In this document: piece after piece, positions 17,948 to 27,456 of the stretch
Position numbering within the stretch: position 1 is the stretch's first letter
Layout of the letters: each line of letters begins with the position of its first letter
From: an uncultured Acetatifactor sp.
GTDB taxonomy: Bacteria > Bacillota > Clostridia > Lachnospirales > Lachnospiraceae
NCBI GenBank assembly: GCA_944383825.1
Contig: CALWRA010000021.1
Location: forward strand, 1 to 50,234
DNA length: 50,234 nucleotides
Direction: 5' to 3'
Translations under genes and position numbers: made by a program
The notes under the pieces: model-generated
Told to the model about the DNA's origin: nothing
Databases searched by the model: none
The model's input: only the letters and a program-made list of their open reading frames with translations

Positions 17948-17982
17948 GCTGCGGGGAGCATAATACTCTCCGCAGCTTTTTG
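17948..17982 (+). terminator. Intrinsic terminator ending the six-gene cluster
   Basis: GCTGCGGGGAG (17948-17958) pairs with CTCTCCGCAGC (17966-17976) with one G-T pair, 7-nt loop, then TTTTTG. Confidence 0.88.
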
Positions 17983-18001
17983 CGGCGAGGCGGAAGGCTG
18001 T

Positions 18002-18442
18002 CTACAGATTCACAGGTATGCCCTGACTGATCAGATGATTTTCCAGTGTGAGCTCATGGCCATGATCCCGCAGCCAGGTTCGGCAGATCTTATAGTCCGG
18101 CAGGATGCCTGCTACCATATTCCAGAAATCTTTGGAATGATTCATATAAGTCAAATGGCAGAGCTCGTGAACAACAACATAGTCCAGTATTCTGGAGGGA
18201 GCGAAAATAAGCCGATAGTTAAAGGACAGAGTTCCACGGGAGGAGCAGCTTCCCCAGCGGCTTTTCTGATCTCGTATGGTTATAGAGGAGTAGCTTCCTC
18301 CAGTAAGCCTGTGGTAGAATTCAACTCTCTCTGTAAAGCGGATACGGGCAGCATTCCGATAACGCTTTTCAAGTATGTGAAGACGCTTCTGCTCAGCGGG
18401 AGAGAGAGAAACGAAGAAAGGGGAATTTGATTCGTCAGTCAT
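18002..18442 (-). CDS. YgjP-like (DUF45) zinc metallopeptidase-fold protein, short form
   Basis: 146 aa, reading leftward from ATG at 18442 with AAGGAGG seven nt upstream. The C-terminal half is the DUF45/YgjP signature: SRWGSCSSRGTLSFNYRLIFAP, then VVVHELCHLTYMNHSKDFW, in which H92, E93 and H96 form the HExxH zinc site and H102 is a probable third ligand. Family members are commonly about 220-240 aa; the N-terminal barrel-like region is missing or minimal here, while the catalytic half is intact. Activity is poorly defined in the family. It diverges from the thiamine pyrophosphokinase gene with a 98-nt gap. Confidence 0.85.
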   Translation of the reverse strand: MTDESNSPFFVSLSPAEQKRLHILEKRYRNAARIRFTERVEFYHRLTGGSYSSITIRDQKSRWGSCSSRGTLSFNYRLIFAPSRILDYVVVHELCHLTYMNHSKDFWNMVAGILPDYKICRTWLRDHGHELTLENHLISQGIPVNL

Positions 18443-18540
18443 AAAACGCCTCCTTGAAAATGGTTTTCCATTATCATACGCCGGCCTGGCAGAAATGTAA
18501 ACGACAGAATCGTAAAATGAGATATGAGAGGAGAACGCCT

Positions 18541-19203
18541 ATGAATTCGTGCGTAAAAGACGGAAAGTGTATTGTAATCGGGGCGGGGGATCTGACCGTT
18601 GGCCAGATTTTAACGCAGAAAGAGGATTATATTATTGCGGTGGATGGCGGCTTGTCTTACTGCGGAATTTTAGAGCTGGAGCCCCATCTGGTTATCGGTG
18701 ATTTCGACTCTTTGGGTGAAGGCGGGAAAAGAGAGCTGCAGGAGATGGAAGAACGGAATCCCGGCAGAGTGGTGAGGCTGAATCCTCAAAAGGAGGACAC
18801 GGATATGCTGGCGGCGCTGAAACAGGGACTTGCCCGGGGATACCGGGATTTCCGCATTTATGCGGGGATGGGAGACAGGCTGGATCATACTTTGGCCAAT
18901 ATACAATGCCTGCTCTACTTGAAAAACAACAATGCGGAGGGATATCTGCTGGACGCAGGCGGCATGATCCTTGTTCTTCAGAACGAGTCCGTGGAATTCA
19001 AAAAAGAGATGGAAGGGATTCTCTCCCTGTTTTCCCTGGGGAGGGAAGCAAGGGGGGTGTCCATCAGAGGCATGAAATATCCTCTGACGGACTACACCAT
19101 GAAAAATGACTTTCCCATTGGAGTCAGTAATGAATTTATCGGTGAATCGGCTGTTATCAGCGTAAAGGAGGGGGAGCTTGTATGTATCCTTCAATATGCC
19201 TGA
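18541..19203 (+). CDS. thiN: Thiamine pyrophosphokinase
   Basis: 220 aa from ATG 18541, with AGAGGAGAA upstream; the frame is open to 18454 without a ribosome site. It transfers pyrophosphate from ATP to thiamine to make the cofactor TPP. Diagnostic motifs are in order: AVDGGLSY (34-41), VIGDFDSLG (51-59), KEDTDMLAAL (84-93) and GMGDRLDHTLANI (109-121), which bind ATP and Mg. The C-terminal thiamine-binding beta domain (about 135-220) includes SIRGMKYPLTDYTM and ends ISVKEGELVCIL. No other thiamine genes are nearby and no TPP riboswitch was seen. It ends 7 nt before the convergent ABC gene. Confidence 0.95.
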   Translation: MNSCVKDGKCIVIGAGDLTVGQILTQKEDYIIAVDGGLSYCGILELEPHLVIGDFDSLGEGGKRELQEMEERNPGRVVRLNPQKEDTDMLAALKQGLARGYRDFRIYAGMGDRLDHTLANIQCLLYLKNNNAEGYLLDAGGMILVLQNESVEFKKEMEGILSLFSLGREARGVSIRGMKYPLTDYTMKNDFPIGVSNEFIGESAVISVKEGELVCILQYA

Positions 19204-19210
19204 CATATGC

Positions 19211-20989
19211 TTATTCCTCAAATTGAGCCATATAAAGTCTGTAATAGGCTCCTTTTTTCTCTAATAGCTCTTTAGAGGTTCCCTCCTCTGCGATGCCTCC
19301 CTGATCGATGACAAAGATTCTGTCCGCCTTTTGGATGGTGGAGAGCCTGTGGGCGATTACAAAAGATGTCCGCCCTTTTAAAAGCTGCTCAATTCCCTGC
19401 TGAACCATGAGCTCGGTTTTGGTATCTATGCTGGAGGTAGCTTCGTCAAGAATCAGAATGCGTGGCATAGACACAAAGGTCCTTGCAAATGCCAAAAGCT
19501 GTCTTTGCCCGACGGACAGACCGTTGCCTTTTTCGCTGAGCATTGTATCATAGCCCTTTTCCAGCTTCATGATAAAGTCATGAGCGTACACGGCTTTCGC
19601 TGCCTCCATGATTTCTTCGTCTGTGGCGTCAAGCCTTCCATAACGGATGTTTTCTTTTACAGTTCCCGTAAATAAAAAATTGTCCTGAGTCATGATGCCC
19701 ATTTGGGAACGAAGGGATTCCAGGGTTACGCTCTGCACATCCTGTCCATCTATCAGCACACGTCCCTGGGTTGTATTGTAAAATCGGCTGATCAGATTGA
19801 CGATAGTCGTTTTTCCGGCTCCTGTGGGTCCTACAAGGGCAATGGTTTCTCCAGGCCGGATGTGGAAGCTTACATTCTCCAGCACTTTTTTGTCCGGAGC
19901 ATCCCGGTAAGCGAAAGTTACATTCTCAAAGGTTACGCTGCCCTGAATCGGAGGAAGGGCAGACGCTCCCTCTGCGTCGGCAATTTCGGCAGGAGTGTCC
20001 AGCACCTCGAAAATCCGTTCCGCAGCCGCCAGGTTTGTAATGATCTGGGTGTAAAAGCTGCTCAGATTCATAATAGGACGCCAGAACATATTGATGTAGC
20101 TTCCGAAAGCCAGAAGCGTACCCACGGAGACTTTGTCGATACCAATAATGACGATTCCCGTATAATACAGGGCCACACTGCCGATTCCCCAGCAGAGGTC
20201 TATAACGGATCCCATGGCGTCATTGATCCTGACAGCATTGTTAAAGGAGATACGGTGCTCGTCTGTAAGCTTCAGAAATGTGCGACCGGTTTCCTCCTCC
20301 GCGGTAAAACTTTGAATAACTCGCATTCCTGACAGATCCTCGTGCAGAAAGGCGTTTAGATTGGCTGATTTTTTTCTGTAAACCTGCCATCTTTTATGGG
20401 AGCATACCTGAATCAGCCACATACCCGCCGCCATAATGGGCAGAGAGCATAAAGCCGCTCCTGTAAGAGCCGGACTTTTTGCAAGCATGATTACCGCCAC
20501 GGAACAAATAGTAATAAAATCAGGAATCAGGGTAGTCACAAAATTGCCCAGCACATCCTTCAGAGAGTTAATGTCTCCTATAATGCGGGAGAGTATTTTT
20601 CCTGTGGGACGGCTGTCAAAAAAACGCAGATCCAGGGTTTGAATATGAGTGTAAAGCTCCTGGCGTATAGTCATTAGAATGCTGTTGCATACCCGATTCA
20701 TGATACGCATGCGCAGACGTATCAGAAGCACCATGGTCACGTTCAGGAAAATGGCAAGGAGAATCAGTGATACAAGTCCCCGATAATTTTTCCCGCCGAT
20801 ATAATCGTCAATAGCCGCCTCTATCATAAGGGGATTTATCAGAGATACCCCTACGCAGTAGGTCATAATCATCAGCACTAACAGAATTTCTTTTTTATAG
20901 GCCAAAAGATAGGAAAACAGGCGGGTCAGCGTTCTGATTTTACCTGATTCCGTGCTTTTTTCGTCTTCCTTAAAAGAATTTACGTTCAT
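19211..20989 (-). CDS. Heterodimeric ABC exporter subunit with catalytic Glu (BmrD-like)
   Basis: 592 aa; reads leftward from ATG 20989, with AGGAGGTGATT just before it. Six TM helices fill residues about 30-310. The nucleotide-binding domain has Walker A GPTGAGKTT, Q-loop MTQDNFLF, signature LSVGQRQLLAFART (a departure from LSGGQ), Walker B ILILDEATSSID with the catalytic Glu, and H-loop AHRLST. Its start overlaps the stop of the partner by 4 nt. In TM287/288 and BmrCD-type pairs one ATP site is dead; the odd signature here would contribute to that site. Multidrug export is the usual role, inferred. Confidence 0.9.
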   Translation of the reverse strand: MNVNSFKEDEKSTESGKIRTLTRLFSYLLAYKKEILLVLMIMTYCVGVSLINPLMIEAAIDDYIGGKNYRGLVSLILLAIFLNVTMVLLIRLRMRIMNRVCNSILMTIRQELYTHIQTLDLRFFDSRPTGKILSRIIGDINSLKDVLGNFVTTLIPDFITICSVAVIMLAKSPALTGAALCSLPIMAAGMWLIQVCSHKRWQVYRKKSANLNAFLHEDLSGMRVIQSFTAEEETGRTFLKLTDEHRISFNNAVRINDAMGSVIDLCWGIGSVALYYTGIVIIGIDKVSVGTLLAFGSYINMFWRPIMNLSSFYTQIITNLAAAERIFEVLDTPAEIADAEGASALPPIQGSVTFENVTFAYRDAPDKKVLENVSFHIRPGETIALVGPTGAGKTTIVNLISRFYNTTQGRVLIDGQDVQSVTLESLRSQMGIMTQDNFLFTGTVKENIRYGRLDATDEEIMEAAKAVYAHDFIMKLEKGYDTMLSEKGNGLSVGQRQLLAFARTFVSMPRILILDEATSSIDTKTELMVQQGIEQLLKGRTSFVIAHRLSTIQKADRIFVIDQGGIAEEGTSKELLEKKGAYYRLYMAQFEE

Positions 20990-22713
20990 GGAATCACCTC
21001 CTCCATTGCCCCGTATTGGGAAAGATAGGTCTCATAGTACAATCCTCTTTTGGAAAGAAGCTCTTCGTGGGTTCCCCGCTCCGCAATTCTTCCCCCTTCC
21101 AGAAAAATGATTTCATCCGCATAACGGACGGCGCTGATACGGTGACCGATAATGAGCTTTGTGGTACTTTTCAGCGTTCTTAAAGTCTGCTGAATCATCT
21201 GCTCTGTCTCCATGTCAAGGGCGGAGGTGGAGTCGTCCAACGCCAGAACAGGACTGGATTTGGCCAGAGCGCGGGCAATGCTGATCCGCTGCTTTTGTCC
21301 TCCGGACAGTCCTACGCCTCTTTCTCCAATTACAGTATCGTAGCCTGCTTCCAGCCTTTCAATGAAGTCTTCTGCCATGGCGGCGTGGGAAGCCGCTTTT
21401 ATCTGCTCAATATCAAGATGCTCCTGTCTGCCCAGACGGATGTTGTCCGATACAGTGTCGGAAAAGAGAAAAACATCCTGAGTCACAACGGAAATACTGC
21501 TGCGGAGCTGTTTCAGAGACAGAATGCGTATATCCGTATCATCCAGAAGGATTTGCCCATCGGTGCAGTCATACAGCCTCTGCAGCAGATGAATGAGAGA
21601 GGATTTGCCGGAGCCGGTAGCACCCATAATGCCCAGGGTGGCGCCGGGAAGCACTGTAAAATTGATATCCTTCAGGATGTCCGTATGTTCCCGCCGGAAG
21701 GATACGTGGGAGAACACGATTTTCCCCTGCACCTTTGGCAGTAAAACAGGAGTGGGAGCTTCTTTGATGTCGGCAGTCACGGAGTAGATTTTTTTCAGCT
21801 TCTGATTGGAAGCTGCGGCGCTGGAGAGGGAGTTGGTGAGCCAGCCCAGCATTTCCATAGGCCATACGATGTTTGTGGAGTATTCAATAAACGCGCCCAG
21901 AGACCCCATGCTGAATTCTCCTTTTATAACCAGGTATCCGCCGGAAAGCAGCACAAGCAGAGGAAGCAGCTTGGATACCAGAGTAAAGAGCGGATGGTAT
22001 TTAACAAATACTCTGGATTGCTCCATGTTCAGTTCATAGTATCGCTTGTTGTGAGACAGAAATTTTTTGATTTCAAATTTTTCCCGGGCAAAGGCCTTAA
22101 CGGTCCGCACACCCGCCAGATTTTCCTCCGCTACGGTATTTAGGCGGGCGTTTTCCTCACTGATCTCGTCATAAATGCGGTTCAGTTTCCTCTCCAGAAG
22201 AATAGCAAGAACGCCGCAGAAAATCATGGCGGCGGTGGGAATCAGGGCAAGTCTTGGCTCCAGGCGGTACATGCAGGCCAGAACCATAATCGTGTGAATC
22301 GTAACCTCTATCATAAGCATTCCCACAAAGGTGAGACCATCCCAGATGCGGTCAATATCGTCCTTTGCTCTGGCCATTAGCTCTCCGGTATTGTTTCTGT
22401 CATAAAATTTTGCGGAAAGTCCCTGAAGATGGCGAAAGAGATCCATGCGCATACAGGAGCTGATTTTTGAGCCGATAATATCAAACAAGTATTCCTTCAA
22501 GTATGTAAAAATACATCTGCCAAGGCCAACGCAGAAGATACCTGCCAGAAGATATTTCAGCAGAGAAAGCTGTCCCTTTCCGATTACGTCGTCAATAATG
22601 CTTTTTGTAAGCTGAGGGGAGAGCATATCCAGCGCTACGCTGATGAACAAACACGCAATAGCCGCCAGATAGCCTCCCAAATGTTCCAGGATGTAACGTG
22701 ACATTTTTTTCAA
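20986..22713 (-). CDS. Heterodimeric ABC exporter subunit with degenerate Walker B (BmrC-like)
   Basis: 575 aa if started at TTG 22713, which lies about 8 nt after AGGGAGG; ATG 22704 is three codons later and ATG 22788 would start inside the upstream hairpin. Six TM helices span about 10-300. The nucleotide-binding domain has Walker A GATGSGKSS, signature LSGGQKQRISIARAL (canonical), but Walker B reads VLALDDSTSALD, with Asp in place of the catalytic Glu. This is the mark of the non-hydrolysing subunit of heterodimeric exporters. It is first in a two-gene operon read leftward and lies behind a leader peptide and terminator (22761-22924), which suggests drug-induced attenuation. Confidence 0.9.
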   Translation of the reverse strand: MKKMSRYILEHLGGYLAAIACLFISVALDMLSPQLTKSIIDDVIGKGQLSLLKYLLAGIFCVGLGRCIFTYLKEYLFDIIGSKISSCMRMDLFRHLQGLSAKFYDRNNTGELMARAKDDIDRIWDGLTFVGMLMIEVTIHTIMVLACMYRLEPRLALIPTAAMIFCGVLAILLERKLNRIYDEISEENARLNTVAEENLAGVRTVKAFAREKFEIKKFLSHNKRYYELNMEQSRVFVKYHPLFTLVSKLLPLLVLLSGGYLVIKGEFSMGSLGAFIEYSTNIVWPMEMLGWLTNSLSSAAASNQKLKKIYSVTADIKEAPTPVLLPKVQGKIVFSHVSFRREHTDILKDINFTVLPGATLGIMGATGSGKSSLIHLLQRLYDCTDGQILLDDTDIRILSLKQLRSSISVVTQDVFLFSDTVSDNIRLGRQEHLDIEQIKAASHAAMAEDFIERLEAGYDTVIGERGVGLSGGQKQRISIARALAKSSPVLALDDSTSALDMETEQMIQQTLRTLKSTTKLIIGHRISAVRYADEIIFLEGGRIAERGTHEELLSKRGLYYETYLSQYGAMEEVIP

Positions 22714-22759
22714 AATAAACCCTCCCTTGTGAAAACAGCAGTCCCCGGTTTTGAGGGCG

Positions 22760-22792
22760 CAAAAAAAACCATGGCAGTACGCTGCCATGGGC
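22760..22792 (-). terminator. Attenuator-type terminator upstream of the ABC exporter
   Basis: On the minus strand CCATGGCAG (22790-22782) pairs with CTGCCATGG (22777-22769) over a 4-nt loop, a perfect 9-bp stem, followed by eight T residues (22768-22761). It lies between the leader peptide and the exporter, 44 nt past the leader stop and about 50 nt before the exporter start, so it would stop transcription before the operon unless disrupted. Confidence 0.85.
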
Positions 22793-22834
22793 TTTTCATC
22801 GGCTGTTGAATAAGAAAATTAGTAAATCCCAGAA

Positions 22835-22924
22835 TCAGGACTTACCGAATACCGTTTGCGCCTCCCGAGGTAACTGCATAAAAAATACGATATTTTCTGT
22901 AAAAATAAATCCTGTTGCTTTCAT
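22835..22924 (-). CDS. 29-aa leader peptide of the ABC exporter operon
   Basis: Minus strand, ATG at 22924, stop TGA at 22837-22835. A perfect AAGGAGGT (22938-22931) stands 6 nt before the ATG, better than most genes in the window. The peptide begins MKATGFIFTENIVFF and ends QTVFGKS, with no known domain. Position between a promoter (23009-22981) and a terminator (22790-22761) matches the leader in ribosome-mediated attenuation, as in the bmrB leader of B. subtilis bmrCD. The start region AACACCATG could pair with the terminator 3' arm CATGGTTTT (8 of 9), a possible competing structure. Stalling by ribosome-targeting drugs is inferred, not seen. Confidence 0.75.
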   Translation of the reverse strand: MKATGFIFTENIVFFMQLPREAQTVFGKS

Positions 22925-22980
22925 GGTGTTACCTCCTTTCTGTGATTTTGAATTGACTTCAGATAAAAACAACTGCTTTT

Positions 22981-23009
22981 ACATTACCTCTTTCGGAAGC
23001 AGATGTCAA
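22981..23009 (-). promoter_or_regulatory. Promoter of leader peptide and ABC exporter
   Basis: Minus strand: TTGACA (23009-23004), 17-bp spacer, TAATGT (22986-22981). The -35 is perfect and the -10 is weak. Confidence 0.5.
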
Positions 23010-23048
23010 CTATAATTAACATAAATTTTTCCGCATGTGAAGCTGCGT

Positions 23049-24221
23049 TTAAGGCGCCGTAAATTGCTTATCCACCTCAATCACGGCGTAGTAGCCCGGA
23101 TGTTTCCTCTGAATCCGCTCCTTTACGGTCTGTGTCAGAACTTCATCCGGAATGGGAAAATCATAGGGAACCGCCAGATCGAAAATGACATTGGTGTGGG
23201 TGGGACCCTTTACAATACGGAAATCGTGCATGGTGATGCATGGATTGATTTCCAGAAGGTATCCGGTTACGGCTTCCTTCAGCTTTTCGGTTTCCTCGTC
23301 TCCCAAACAGACAGGATCCATGTGGATCACTGCGCTGCAGTGAAGGGTATCCCGCAGACGGTGTTCAATTACGTCGATCATGTCGTGCATGGTGAGAAGA
23401 TCCCCATCCGCAGGAACCTCCGCATGCAGGGAAATCAGGATGCGGCCAGGGCCGTAATTATGTACGATCATATCATGAATGCCGATTACGCCCTCATAAG
23501 ACATGACAATATCATTGACCTGCTGCACAAAATCCGGGTCAGGAGCCTGGCCCAGCAGAGGGCTTATGGTATCCTTTGCTGCGCTGACGCCCGTCCAGAA
23601 GATAAACAGTCCAACCAGAATTCCACACCATCCATCGATCTGTAAGCCGGTGAAATGTGCCGTCAGTGTAGCGGCAAAAACCGCTGCTGTTGCCAGACAA
23701 TCGCTCAGGCTGTCCTTAGCGGTGGCCCTCATCGCGGCTGAGTTGATTTTTTGGGCAACGCTTTTGTTGTAAAAGGCCATATAGCATTTTATGAGGATGG
23801 AGGCCAGGAGGATTACCGCAATCAGAGGACTGTAGGTAAGCGCTTCGGGACGAAGAATTTTTTGCGCGGAGCTTTTGATCAGCTCAAAGGCCATGATCAG
23901 GATCACTACAGAGACCAGAAGTCCCGAAATATATTCAATCCGGCCATGCCCGAAGGGATGATCCGGATCGGGCTTTTGTCCTGCCATCTTAAAGCCGATA
24001 AGAGTAATTATGGAAGATCCCGCGTCGGACAGATTATTGAATGCATCCGCAGTAATGGCAATGGAGTTGCCGAGGAGTCCCGCAAGGAACTTACCCGCAA
24101 AAAGCAGCATATTCAACAGAATTCCCACTCCGCCGCAGAGAATGCCGTAGGCCTGACGAACTTTGGGATCTGACGTATTTTCCCTGTCTTTGATAAAGAG
24201 CCTGGACAATAAGGTAACCAT
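23049..24221 (-). CDS. Cation diffusion facilitator transporter, manganese-type site
   Basis: 390 aa from ATG 24221, about 11 nt after AGGAG; TTG 24230 is too close to that site. Six TM helices occupy about 25-210, followed by a long cytoplasmic part (two copies' worth of the CDF C-terminal fold, about 215-390). The transport site residues read N62-x-x-x-D66 in TM2 (DAFNNLSDA) and D170-x-x-x-D174 in TM5 (AKDSLSDCL). Zinc CDFs carry HxxxD in TM5; an N-D-D-D set is the pattern described for manganese exporters such as MntE. So Mn(II)/H+ antiport out of the cell is the likely role, inferred from motif only. Also found: HPFGHGRIEY after TM2. Confidence 0.88.
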   Translation of the reverse strand: MVTLLSRLFIKDRENTSDPKVRQAYGILCGGVGILLNMLLFAGKFLAGLLGNSIAITADAFNNLSDAGSSIITLIGFKMAGQKPDPDHPFGHGRIEYISGLLVSVVILIMAFELIKSSAQKILRPEALTYSPLIAVILLASILIKCYMAFYNKSVAQKINSAAMRATAKDSLSDCLATAAVFAATLTAHFTGLQIDGWCGILVGLFIFWTGVSAAKDTISPLLGQAPDPDFVQQVNDIVMSYEGVIGIHDMIVHNYGPGRILISLHAEVPADGDLLTMHDMIDVIEHRLRDTLHCSAVIHMDPVCLGDEETEKLKEAVTGYLLEINPCITMHDFRIVKGPTHTNVIFDLAVPYDFPIPDEVLTQTVKERIQRKHPGYYAVIEVDKQFTAP

Positions 24222-24311
24222 ATAAAACAATACTCCTGCAAATCATCATTTTACACTACATTCTATCGCTTTCATTGATAAAAAACAATCGTTTCTTTTG
24301 GGAAATCGGTA

Positions 24312-24340
24312 TTGCATACGTGGAATTTTGCGTGTATAAT
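24312..24340 (+). promoter_or_regulatory. Promoter of gpmI
   Basis: TTGCAT at 24312-24317, 17-bp spacer, TATAAT at 24335-24340, 39 nt before the start codon. Confidence 0.75.
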
Positions 24341-24379
24341 TTGCTAATGAGTGAAGAAGATTCACGGAATGGAGGAAAT

Positions 24380-25921
24380 ATGAGTAAAAGACCAGTAGTT
24401 TTAATGATATTAGATGGATATGGATTAAACAGCAAAACGGAGGGAAACGCTGTGGCTCAGGCCAACACGCCTGTTATGGACGGCCTGATGAAGGAATATC
24501 CCTATGTGAGAGGAAACGCAAGCGGTATGGCAGTAGGCCTTCCGGAGGGCCAAATGGGAAACTCCGAGGTGGGGCATCTTAATATGGGCGCGGGCCGCAT
24601 TGTGTACCAGGAGTTGACAAGGATCACAAAAGAGATACAGGATGGAAGCTTCTTCGAGAATCCCGCTTTGATGAAGGCGGTGGAGAACTGCAGAGAGAAT
24701 CACAGTGCTCTGCATCTTATGGGGCTTTTGTCTGATGGAGGCGTGCACAGCCATAATACCCATCTTTACGGGCTTCTGGAGCTGGCAAAGAGGAACGGAT
24801 TGGACAAGGTATTTGTACACTGCTTTCTGGATGGGCGGGATACGCCTCCTGCAAGCGGAAAAGAGTTTGCCGAAGAGCTTGTAAAAGAGATGGACAAAAT
24901 TGGCGTGGGCGTCATCGCTTCTGTTATGGGACGCTATTATGTAATGGACCGCGATAATAATTATGACAGAGTAAAACTTGCCTATGATGCGATGACAAAG
25001 GGAGAGGGACTTACGGCCAAAGACGGAGTAAGCGGCATCCAGGAATCCTACGACAGGGATGAAACGGATGAGTTTGTAAAACCCACTGTTGTCTTAAAGG
25101 AGGGTAAGCCTGCGGCTGTGGTTCAGGACAAGGATTCCGTTATTTTCTTTAATTTCCGACCTGACAGGGCCAGAGAGATTACGAGAGCCTTCTGCGATGA
25201 TGATTTTAAAGGCTTTGACAGAGGGCTGCGCAGGGATATTACCTTTGTATGCTTTACGGATTATGACCCCACTATTCCCAATAAGGAGGTTGCTTTCCAT
25301 AAGGTTTCCATTACAAACACCTTTGGAGAATATTTGGCTGCCCATCACATGACCCAGGCGCGTATTGCAGAAACTGAGAAATATGCTCACGTGACATTCT
25401 TTTTCAACGGAGGAGTGGAGACGCCCAACGCTGGAGAAGACAGAATCCTTGTAAATTCTCCCAAGGTCCCGACTTATGACCTGAAGCCGGAGATGAGCGC
25501 GTATGAGGTTTGCGATAAGCTTACGGAAGCCATTCGTTCAGGGAAATATGATGTAATCATTATTAACTTTGCAAACCCTGACATGGTGGGACATACCGGT
25601 GTTCTGGAGGCGGCTATTAAAGCTGTGGAGGCTGTGGATGAGTGCGTGGGAAGGGCTGTGGAAGCGATTAAGGAGACGGATGGAGTAATGTTCATCTGTG
25701 CGGACCACGGAAACGCAGAACAGTTGACTGACTACGGAACAGGAGAACCTTTTACGGCCCACACAACCAACCAGGTGCCCTTCCTCTTGGTAAATTATGA
25801 TCCGGAGTATACGCTGAAGGAGAATGGATGCCTGGCGGATATTGTTCCTACGCTGATAGAGGTTATGGGAATGGAGCAGCCCGGGGAAATGACGGGGCAT
25901 TCCCTTCTGATTAAGAAATAA
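24380..25921 (+). CDS. gpmI: 2,3-bisphosphoglycerate-independent phosphoglycerate mutase
   Basis: 513 aa from ATG 24380, with GGAGG at 24371-24375; the frame is open to 24275 before the promoter. It interconverts 3- and 2-phosphoglycerate in glycolysis using two Mn ions. It has the metal-site start VVLMILDGYGLN (D12), the catalytic Ser62 in GQMGNSEVGHLNMGAGR, the DGRDTPP loop, the RYYVMDRDNN segment, DMVGHTG, and late metal ligands CADHGNAEQ. Length equals the family norm. Enolase, the next enzyme of the pathway, follows after 105 nt. Confidence 0.97.
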   Translation: MSKRPVVLMILDGYGLNSKTEGNAVAQANTPVMDGLMKEYPYVRGNASGMAVGLPEGQMGNSEVGHLNMGAGRIVYQELTRITKEIQDGSFFENPALMKAVENCRENHSALHLMGLLSDGGVHSHNTHLYGLLELAKRNGLDKVFVHCFLDGRDTPPASGKEFAEELVKEMDKIGVGVIASVMGRYYVMDRDNNYDRVKLAYDAMTKGEGLTAKDGVSGIQESYDRDETDEFVKPTVVLKEGKPAAVVQDKDSVIFFNFRPDRAREITRAFCDDDFKGFDRGLRRDITFVCFTDYDPTIPNKEVAFHKVSITNTFGEYLAAHHMTQARIAETEKYAHVTFFFNGGVETPNAGEDRILVNSPKVPTYDLKPEMSAYEVCDKLTEAIRSGKYDVIIINFANPDMVGHTGVLEAAIKAVEAVDECVGRAVEAIKETDGVMFICADHGNAEQLTDYGTGEPFTAHTTNQVPFLLVNYDPEYTLKENGCLADIVPTLIEVMGMEQPGEMTGHSLLIKK

Positions 25922-27346
<1,425 letters not shown>

Positions 27347-27389
27347 CCGCCCTGAAAGCGTCCTCCCGCTGTGGGACTGTCTAGAAGTC

Positions 27390-27418
27390 TTGCTTCCCTC
27401 CTGGGGATTCGGTATACT
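27390..27418 (+). promoter_or_regulatory. Promoter of M3 oligopeptidase gene
   Basis: TTGCTT at 27390-27395, 17-bp spacer, TATACT at 27413-27418. Confidence 0.65.
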
Positions 27419-27456
27419 GTGAAGGAAATCAAGAATGTCCAGGAGGGATAAGTCAG

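Noticed and set aside
18035..18430. Plus-strand frame opposite the YgjP-like gene
   Set aside because: Lies wholly over a gene with the HELCH metal site and strong ribosome site on the other strand.
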